A stretch of 64,000 nucleotides of DNA from Aurelia coerulea. Taxonomy: Eukaryota > Cnidaria > Scyphozoa > Semaeostomeae > Ulmaridae. The notes under the pieces are model-generated. The model made no database searches. It was not told the origin of the DNA and saw only the letters and a list, made by a program, of their open reading frames with translations. The translations under genes and the position numbers were made by a program. Location of the stretch: positions 9,559,511 through 9,623,510 of the forward strand of contig CM076956.1 in the NCBI GenBank assembly GCA_039566865.1, read 5' to 3'. Shown here in pieces: positions 56,905-64,000 of this stretch (position 1 is its first letter; the number at the start of each line of letters is the position of its first letter).

Positions 56905-58175
56905 TATGTAAAAAAAGTACTGATGATTGCCAGCTCAATATATTCATAGGTTATATTTACATCTCATCAAACAGAAGCCTGCATACAGTGGTACTATTTG
57001 CTAGCATCTGAGCAACTATCTAACAATAATTATCAACATTAACAAATTTAACCAACAGGATTTTACAAACAACATAAACCAATAGCATATAAAGTTAATT
57101 AACAAAACCATCAACATATCATTTTTGATTATTTTATTCTCTCCTATTTATTCTAATCCAATCCAAAATGGCTATACTCTATAAACATATACATTTTTTT
57201 AACTTTTGACTAGTTAGATTCTACAGGGATGAAACTATTCTAAAAGTTCATATAACAACTTCTGATGCAGCTTGTGTGATAGCATACAGCCGACTTAGTA
57301 CAGCTAAACATCTAACTACCACGCCAGCAGATGAATCCCAAAATAACGAACGCACTAATGTAACGAGCTTCAAGGTATAATGAACTAACGCATGATCCCT
57401 TGAATAAAAAGTACTTTTGAGATGGTCCGAACTGACCGATTGTTTTTCAGCCGAATTCTACCAAACCACAAATAAATTTCATAATTCTGAAGTCAATCGC
57501 AAATTAAATGTCACCTGAGATTTGCGATAACGCAAAACTCCTTTGAAAAACACTTCTGTTGCTGTTATTCGCGGGCATTCGGCACTTCATATTTTCGGCC
57601 TAAGGTCGGCAAATTATTATATCATTCAAGTGCTGGGACTTACGCGGTTTTATCGGCTTTTCGTCCACAACTTGCGGGTGTCTTAAAGAGATTTCACTGT
57701 GCCGAAAGTTAACCGGTCGATTCAGCCGGTCCTTTGTTCCTTTATTTAACTAACTAACTAACAATAGTTATAGAATGAATGCTGTTTCGCTTCCCGTCAG
57801 GGTTCGTTATACCGGGATTCAACTGCATTTAATTGTCTCGCAGCGATCTTTACACGATATCATGTCAGAAAACTGCCACATTTGAAGTCTGATGTAAATA
57901 ATAACAATACTCATCATCAATGCAAACACCTGCGTTACAAAGAACTACAAGCTAAATGCTTACAGGATACGCAAACTCTAAACAAAACGCAACAAGAGCA
58001 AAACAACTAGCTACGTTTGAGCAGTGAGAGGAGTTGTGAGAGGAGTTGAAATAAAGGATAAACATATGAGCAAATGAACTGTGTTCACATCCAGTCTGTT
58101 TTGCTTCTTTTTAGTTGATACTACGATAGAAACCAATGTAAAAAAGGACAGAGCAAACACGATTGGTACTTATAT
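56905..58175. other. Intergenic sequence, nothing recognised
   Basis: A short (TAAC)n run lies near 57,746-57,762. No gene is seen between the GAK start and the GADD45-like 3' end. Confidence 0.45.
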
Positions 58176-58640
58176 CAGGGACGCCGGAGCGATGGTAGGG
58201 CAAGGGGGCGACTAGGAACGTAAGGGCAATCGAGACCGAAGGCGAGCGAAGCGACCCTAAAAATTGGGAGGTCCGGGGGTACTCCTCCGGGAAATTTTTT
58301 GTGACCACGCCCTTTAGATTGGCTTAAAATGCTATCAAAAATGTTTTAACGAACATTAATAATGTTCTTTCACAAAATTTTTCGGCTATTTCTCCACATG
58401 TCCTCATTCCGAATTGCATAAAATCGCATATTGCTTATTTTGAAGTTGTAATTGCCAGTCATTTTTCGTTACTGGTGTGTTCCTGATTAGGGAATGAAGC
58501 TATCGCGGCTTTTCTATCAAGTTTCAAAGTAAATTATTGTTTTTCATTGAAAGGGCACTTTTGCCCCCCTTGCCCCCGTTAGGAAAGGGCAGGACGGGCG
58601 CTTGCCCCCAGCGCCCCCCCCCCCCTCTCCGGCGTTCCTG
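58176..58640. mobile_element. CAGGGACGCCGGAGCG element, 465 bp, hAT-like
   Basis: The left end CAGGGACGCCGGAG and the right end CTCCGGCGTTCCTG form an imperfect inverted repeat. TATAT is present on both sides (58,171-58,175 and 58,641-58,645). The interior includes GGGGGCGACTAGG and GCCCCCCTTGCCCCCG, producing proline/glycine-rich shadow frames. The superfamily is uncertain because an 8-bp duplication is not clear. Confidence 0.65.
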
Positions 58641-58645
58641 TATAT

Positions 58646-60105
58646 CAGGCTCAAAGGATGAACCATCAGGCTCAAAGGATGTACCATGGCTTGACAATCT
58701 TTCAGCTAAATCTATAAAGTGCAGCGACCGTTCGCTTTTCTTTCCTTGTTTTGGCACCGAAGGAAGAGATCCATTATCCACTTCGTTTGACGGTTTAGTA
58801 AGAGTAATTACGTGTCGTAAAAGCTGGTTAAACAGAACAATTAAATTACCCAGCAAATAAGTGATAGCCTTAATGCAGATTCCACTGAGTTGTTTTCAGA
58901 GAGGTTTTCAGTCGAGTCTGTGCACATGTTAAAAATTGAGGTATAAATAATGGACGGTTCCTAACTATGATCCAACCTTTCCACCGGTTTAAATGGGATT
59001 CTCCTTTTACACAGGTTTCTATCACGGTTAACGAAAAGTTAAAGTCCAGCGTTTGTAAAATCAAGTCCAACTGTTTGTGTTTGCTAGCCAGCAGACTGGA
59101 CAATACAGGGGGCTTCTCGTCACCGATTTAAGTTGATCGTCCTTCGTGAAGACACTATTTCAGCATTTTGTCATCAGCTTTATTTGTAGTCGAATTGATG
59201 GCAAATCTCCAGAGAAATAATAACACCATTACCAGAACGTGGACAAACCAAATTTAGTCAACAAGCCAGCGGCTGTAAATTTTTGTACCAAAATCATTGA
59301 TTTGCTGCAAAGATAATGTTTGGTTTAGTAAATGATTGAAAAGCTTTTTGTGGCTTGATTTCCACATATTTGAAGATTTCCAAATAACCACAGCTGACTG
59401 TCTCCCAACCTCGTTCCCAGGGTGTTCTGACTTCATACGCAGATTAGGAAGCCACGAACTCTGAGGACGAGATTGACTGTCTCCTGGGAAAGACCTTTAA
59501 CCTCAGTGGTTGGTCTTCCCGTGCAAGAGAAAACTGTTCTCCATAGCTGAACATTAAGCCAAAACTTTAGAGTCTGTGTTTGCTGCCTGAACAGGATTTT
59601 AGGCCATACCTCGACTGCACCATAGCTTACGCCTTTGAGCAGCAATTAAACAAATTTCCGCAATGAATAAGCAATGCTGCCAAGATCAAAATACATTGAA
59701 CATATCGGGCATAACACTTTGCAACTTATGAGAGGTTACACCCGGTACATTTAATGTATTTTACCCCTGGTTTCATAATTTATTTATTGAAGAAATTCAT
59801 GTTTATTGGCTGCAGTCATTGCCACACGTCATCTTCGATGTAGCTACCATTCAAGCAATGATGTTGGAAGATTGACAAACTGCTTCACAAGAGCTTTCAA
59901 CATTTACTCTTGAATTTGTGGCAGTGAATGTCATGGCCAAGCTTGTCAGGGGCAGTCTCTCTTTAAACTCACGGACACCATATGAGTATGCACATGAGGT
60001 TATATCATAAACGAAATGCAACGTAACTTGATGAACATTTCTGTACAAATAGGAGGAATCCATCTCTCTCCATTTGAAGAATTTCTTGCTAATTTGACTA
60101 GGTTT
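58646..60105. other. Sequence downstream of the GADD45-like gene, likely including its 3' UTR
   Basis: The minus-strand AATAAA signals (plus-strand TTTATT at 59,779-59,784 and 59,783-59,788) lie about 320 bp past the stop and could end the transcript. A minus-strand open frame at 59,645-59,433 has no family that I recognise. Confidence 0.45.
59779..59788 (-). terminator. Possible polyadenylation signals of the GADD45-like gene
   Basis: Two overlapping AATAAA hexamers on the minus strand lie about 320 bp 3' of the stop codon. Position and sequence are suitable, but other AT-rich matches exist. Confidence 0.45.
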
Positions 60106-60219
60106 TCACTCCATATCAACAAAGATTTGTTTTCCCTCTCTTTCGTAATGATCACAGATCTTTAGAAGATCATCAATCTTTTTGTTTGGTCGTGATCTTC
60201 TAGCTCTTGTATTGTGGAT
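60106..60219 (-). CDS. GADD45-like gene, last exon
   Basis: The 114-nt exon (acceptor ccagcag, phase 0 in) encodes IHNTRARRSRPNKKIDDLLK, then ICDHYEREGKQIFVDME and TGA. It corresponds to the C-terminal helix and final strand of GADD45 proteins (human WKDPALSQLICFCRES followed by QWVPVINLPER). The final strand is IFVDME here, without the conserved Trp-Val-Pro, so this is a diverged member. Confidence 0.8.
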   Translation of the reverse strand: MHNTRARRSRPNKKIDDLLKICDHYEREGKQIFVDME

Positions 60220-60719
60220 CTGCTGGAAAAAAAGAAGTTCATAAATTCAACAATTTTAGCACAGAGACGAAGCCAAACGTCTTCAGTTTTATAAGCTACG
60301 CTCACATGATGCCGACACGATCTGCAAAGAGCAAATACAGCAAATTCCCGACTCTAAGAAGCTACTGTACAAGAAATTCAGAGCCTGAATTTTTGCAAGA
60401 ATTTGCAAAAACAATAGGAAAACAATAGAATAATCAAGGGGGAACAATATACTGGGGTCAAAAAGTGGGTTTCTTAAAGGCAGGACTTTACTGTAATGTG
60501 ACGTTCCAAAACAGTAGCCAGTGTTCAAATGACACGGGAACAAATTGAAAATGACAGAAAATTTGACGGCCTGGCTCTTTACAATCTCTGCAACAACGAG
60601 GCTGGATCTTAGTGACGCAGAAATGCATAGAGGCCTAAAGAATCAACCAAAATTGTTTTAGAAGTGTAGAAAAACGTTGGCTCTAACATTCAAACCTACA
60701 CTTACAATTACCGTATTTG

Positions 60720-60960
60720 ATTGTAAGCTACCTTCGCTTGAACCTTAGTTTTCCGTTTGTATTTAAACATTCCTTTTATTTTTAATAGCAGTTACGTGTA
60801 GTTTTATGTAGCTTATTAATTATTTTTAGAATGGTCGCAGGGTAGACATAGTATTTTGCTCCCTGTGGCATCGTCTCTGTAGTATTGTAGCGTAGCTTGT
60901 AAGTATTGTAATTAGTAATATTGTTGTAAATCTTAATGGAATAGAAAAAAAAAAGAAAAA
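60720..60960 (+). mobile_element. Poly(A) retroposon relative
   Basis: CGCAGGGTAGACATAGTATT, TTGCTCCCTGTGGCATCG and TTGTTGTAAATCTTAATGG precede an A-rich run at about 60,943-60,961. It shares its layout with the segments at 50,240-50,420 and 54,190-54,500. Confidence 0.5.
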
Positions 60961-61043
60961 AATGTTCTACTTTTATCGTTTTCGAGGTTTTAGTAACAGA
61001 TATAAGTTGCTTGTTTATACATGCGGTAATACTGCTGTAAGGG

Positions 61044-61258
61044 ATTAATACATAAGATATCTTTAAATGCAGTTTATAGCTTGGAGCTTTACAGACTAAA
61101 CGTTTCTGGATTAACCCTTCATCAGTAGCCCTTCATCCGTAGGTGAGGTGGTAACCCTTCCCTTCATCTTGCTCTGCTGATCAAGGGTTAAGCCTAAAAC
61201 TTTTAGTATGTTAAACTCTACGCTGTAAACTGGATTCAAAGATATCTTATGTATTAAT
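61044..61258. repeat. Inverted repeat with a perfect 21-bp outer stem
   Basis: The left ATTAATACATAAGATATCTT (plus T) is the exact inverse of AAAGATATCTTATGTATTAA (plus T) at the right end. Inner arms also pair imperfectly (CAGTTTATAGCTTGGAG against CTCTACGCTGTAAACTGG). The central part repeats CCCTTCAT with the inverse GATCAAGGGTTA, another small hairpin. Confidence 0.75.
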
Positions 61259-61440
61259 CGTTTTCGAGGGTTTACAAACGCTGTCTTCAAATAGTCCCAG
61301 TTAGAGTTCCGATTTCAAAAACTGTTGCTACATCTGGAGTAATGTCGTTTTCGTGTGAATCGATCGGAAGTAAACATTTGCGTCGTTTCCAAATTGTGCC
61401 AGCATCACGTGAACGCATGGAGCATAGGTTCCAATTCTTT

Positions 61441-61896
61441 AAGTAACTGAATGGCTTATAAAAAACTTTAGCTACCCATCTATAATTCTACCGTTGGACT
61501 TTTCAGAAATCTTTAATATTTTTTAAATTACAGCATATGTTACATTTCAGCTCATTTGAGGGTATGACGTCATCAAATTTCTAAATCATAAACCGGAAGA
61601 GTGACAGAATTTTGCTCGATACCAAATTGTAGACATCCATAAACTATGGTTTTCTTGTTAGAAAATATTTCATGCTGCGTTGAACAGTTTAGAAGTTATG
61701 ATTGTTTTAGGTTTTATTGAAACTTTTTCTTTAATTCTCAAAAAAGAAGAAAAACACTCTTATTCTGAAAATATTGAAGGTTTCAGAAAAGCCTAACGGC
61801 AGAATTATGCTGTAGCGAAATATCTAAAGTTTCTTTTGAGCCATTCAGTTAAAGAAATAGGCCATTGAATTTTATACAGCATTTTAAAAGATTTGG
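61441..61896. repeat. Foldback repeat (third copy)
   Basis: The left arm CTGAATGGCTTATAAAAAAC followed by ATAATTCTACCGTTGGAC pairs with AAGCCTAACGGCAGAATTAT followed by TTTTGAGCCATTCAGTT. It shares GGTATGACGTCATCAAATTT and CATAAACTATGGTTTTCTTG with the copies at 19,690-20,180 and 47,210-47,887. Confidence 0.7.
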
Positions 61897-62345
61897 AACG
61901 AATGTTGTGAATGAGGTCTGGCGCTCTTCTACTTATCAATTCAAATTCCCCCCCCTCGTTGCTTGAAACATTTGCTATATATTTTTGTCAGAAGCTGGTC
62001 ACTGAGAATTGCCATGTCATGTGGTATGTTTGATAACAAGCAAGTCACGAGTGGCGTTGAATTATAAATTCTTCTAACAGTTAGCACATGCTTCAGACCA
62101 CAATGAAAAATAAATGTTTGGATAAATTTCTCAAATTCTAGGAACCAAGAACATTCTAATGCCACCATTGTAGTGTAGGTAAAATAACTAGTTGAGCAAT
62201 TGATTTTGAGAACTGACAAAACAAACTACGCTCAGCAACAGTTTTTTCTGTGGTGAAAATTTCTTTAGTTACCTGCAGCAAGTTCTATAAGTAGAATTTG
62301 AAGTATTACAGCATTCCCCATCAGTAAAACGTCAAGAAATCTTAC

Positions 62346-62435
62346 CTGGATTAGAATGCAGTTCAATTGCTCCCCACCATTTTCATCACATGGCTTGAGG
62401 CCAGTCTCTTCAGCTAGCCTCTTCACATTGTTGAC
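62346..62435 (-). CDS. GADD45-like gene, penultimate exon
   Basis: The 90-nt exon (acceptor ttcatcag, donor gtaaga; phase 0 both sides) encodes VNNVKRLAEETGLKPCDENG, then GEQLNCILIQ. It matches the GADD45 block VGDVQRLAAIVG followed, after a variable insert, by DLHCILI. The RLAE helix and the C-I-L-I strand belong to the L7Ae/L30e-like fold. Confidence 0.85.
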
Positions 62436-63727
62436 CTGATGAAAATAAATATATCTGTTCTAAGAATTAAGTAGTAACATAGCTAGAGTGTTCTTCTATA
62501 CAGCCTGCATACATGAAAATGGTTCCCTGTTGAGAAAAACATGGGAAGTCCCTTATACCAAAAACCCATTTCATAAATCATCACTACCCATTGCACACAA
62601 CAAACCTAATATCAACTCGTTTAAGCACAAAATCAAAGGAACTTTTTCCAAAATATACAGAGAGCGGAAAACAACGTATATGTGTTCTACTAAAACCACG
62701 TCCTCTCACACATTCAGGGTATGTACATTCAGGATTCGGCCTATATTGAAAAGCACATATTATATATATTATATGCTTTTCCTTTTTTTTGCAACCATCT
62801 CAAAGGGGACCATTATGGAAATAAGATCAACTTGATCTTTTAATGCTATCCCTGCCACCATGATTAGGAGTGTTTCTTAATTTATATTAAATGTATTGTT
62901 ATGTAAATTGTGTGTATTTTAATTACTCTGTATTATTTTTAAATTGTAAATATTTTAATTTTGTGGTGAATTTAAACATACATACATACATACATACATA
63001 CATACATACATACATACATACATACATACATACATACCTTTTAACTATTCTAAAAAAGAATCTGAATCAAACGATATGTTGATGCATTTTGTAGAATTTT
63101 TCGAATGTGCACATTAGTGATAGACGCTCTAACGCCACTCAATCGAGCCTTGTGTATGAAAATGTAAAAATGTAAAGAAATATCATTTGATCCAGACCCT
63201 TTAGTAGAACAGTTGAAAGGACTATTGGGCACAGGAGAAAAAATTGTCCAGGTTCCTTGCTTGAGAGCTACTGGGATGTTGCTAAAATAAGTTGAAGTGA
63301 GGGGTAGCCCAGCAAAGTGGGGCAGACTTTTTCCTTTATTCTTAATCTGTTTGGTGCTAAAATAACTGTAAATCACATCAGGGCAACTTATCTCAATAAG
63401 TGAAGGCAACAAAAGCAGAAATTCCCAAGCTGAACACTTTCAGATGATTTTTTGGATTCTTATGAATTTTTGGATGCAAGTTATTAAGTAAAAACTGTAC
63501 TTAGTTTGGTTTATGTGTAAAGATCCTGCTGTAATTTACCACAGAGTTCTCAGCTGGCTTCATTCCTAATGATTCATGATTGGATTCTTGATGCAAATTC
63601 TTAAGTATTTTCAAACAGAAAAGAACAACAGAAAACAAGTACTGTATGATTAAACCATAACATAACAACAACAAATAAAAGAAGTGACACTTTCATGCTT
63701 AGGATATCAACAGTCTGAAAAAGTTAC
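62436..63727. other. Intron of the GADD45-like gene with repeat remnants
   Basis: It contains the retrotransposon 3' end at 62,798-63,038 and a fragment of the ACCTTTTAGCTATT family at about 63,080-63,222. No additional exon fits the phases. Confidence 0.5.
62798..63038 (+). mobile_element. Non-LTR retrotransposon 3' UTR with (CATA)n tail
   Basis: TCTCAAAGGGGACCATTATG, TTTTAATGCTATCCCTGCCA followed by CCATGATTAGGAGTGTTT match the minus-strand copy at 7,160-7,420. Both end in a (CATA)n tail, here 62,977-63,038. The upstream coding part is not recognisable. Confidence 0.75.
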
Positions 63728-63848
63728 CTTGATAATAGGGATATCGTTCTCAAGACAGAATGTCTCCATCATGAATAATAGGCCATCAAAGTCTGGATTT
63801 TCGAGCTCCTCCTTTGATAAGACACATATGCCACTAAGGGAAGTGTTT
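63728..63848 (-). CDS. GADD45-like gene, internal exon (5' part beyond window)
   Basis: The 121-nt exon (acceptor atcttttag, donor gtaact; phase 2 in, phase 0 out) encodes NTSLSGICVLSKEELENPDF, then DGLLFMMETFCLENDIPIIK. GADD45 proteins have FCVLAADEEDEGDIALQIHF followed by TLIQAFCCENDI at this point. The FC-x-ENDI motif is diagnostic. Family members bind MTK1/MEKK4, PCNA and cyclin B/Cdk1 in stress and cell-cycle control. The first exon or exons lie to the right of the window. Confidence 0.85.
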
Positions 63849-64000
63849 CTAAAAGATGAAAGAATGTATTATTGTAAATTAGACCACAGAGGCCAGCAGA
63901 AGGTCAGAAAATGATGCTCAAGGCATCAGTACCGTAACAGATACCTCATTTAAGTTTACCAGTGATTTAAATCTCATCTAAATGATTTATTGGTTCCTTA
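63849..64000. other. Intron of the GADD45-like gene at right edge
   Basis: No upstream exon is recognisable within the remaining bases. Confidence 0.5.

Larger units (their letters stand above)
60220..62345. other. Intron of the GADD45-like gene, with repeats
   Basis: Repeats at 60,720-60,960, 61,044-61,258 and 61,441-61,896 are listed separately. The segment GGGTTTCTTAAAGGCAGGAC followed by TTTACTGTA near 60,468 is a lone transposon-type end. Confidence 0.5.

Noticed and set aside
58524..58860. Opposed 110-aa and 107-aa frames
   Set aside because: They cover the end of a transposon with C and G runs. Composition is low complexity and no domain is visible.
59433..59645. Minus-strand 70-aa frame between GAK and the GADD45-like gene
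   Set aside because: It has a protein-like look (VEVWPKILF), but no family is recognised, no splice partners were found, and its length is within chance.

Overview
The window is AT-rich animal DNA with spliced genes, no operons and many transposon remnants. It fits an invertebrate metazoan. An intronless class A GPCR, abundant TA-flanked short DNA transposons and non-LTR retrotransposons would suit a cnidarian, but nothing here fixes the phylum.

The main gene is on the minus strand: a GAK (cyclin G-associated kinase, auxilin-type) homologue. Fourteen exons were read by hand with consistent GT/AG boundaries and phases. They run from a start codon at 55,380 to 1,120, and the gene continues past the left edge. 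The window encodes about 439 residues: the whole Numb-associated-kinase-type kinase domain (GEGGYG loop, K59, E75, HRDLK, DFG, APE) and the start of the PTEN/tensin-like domain. Two adjacent 31-nt exons (44,920-44,950 and 45,007-45,037) look like mutually exclusive alternatives. The following intron spans about 39.7 kb.

That intron (5,191-44,919) holds most of the window. In it are an intronless GPCR of 733 aa on the plus strand (35,242-37,443), a canonical tRNA-Arg(TCT) at 42,978-43,051, several tandem arrays (units of 14, about 169, 180, 131, 129, 176 and 37 bp), at least three decayed non-LTR retrotransposons, a tRNA-derived SINE and many short terminal-inverted-repeat elements. These elements include TTAA-flanked piggyBac-like copies and a group whose ends all begin CCGGGTG with TA target sites.

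To the right (60,106-63,848), also on the minus strand, are the last three exons of a GADD45-like stress-response gene. Its 5' part lies beyond the right edge. The intergenic stretch between it and GAK (55,381-60,105) holds only repeats that I can recognise.

The genes do not form a pathway. GAK acts in clathrin uncoating, the GPCR in cell-surface signalling and GADD45 in stress signalling. The notable features are the probable alternative exon pair, the very long intron with a nested receptor and tRNA, and the dense set of short DNA transposons with related ends.
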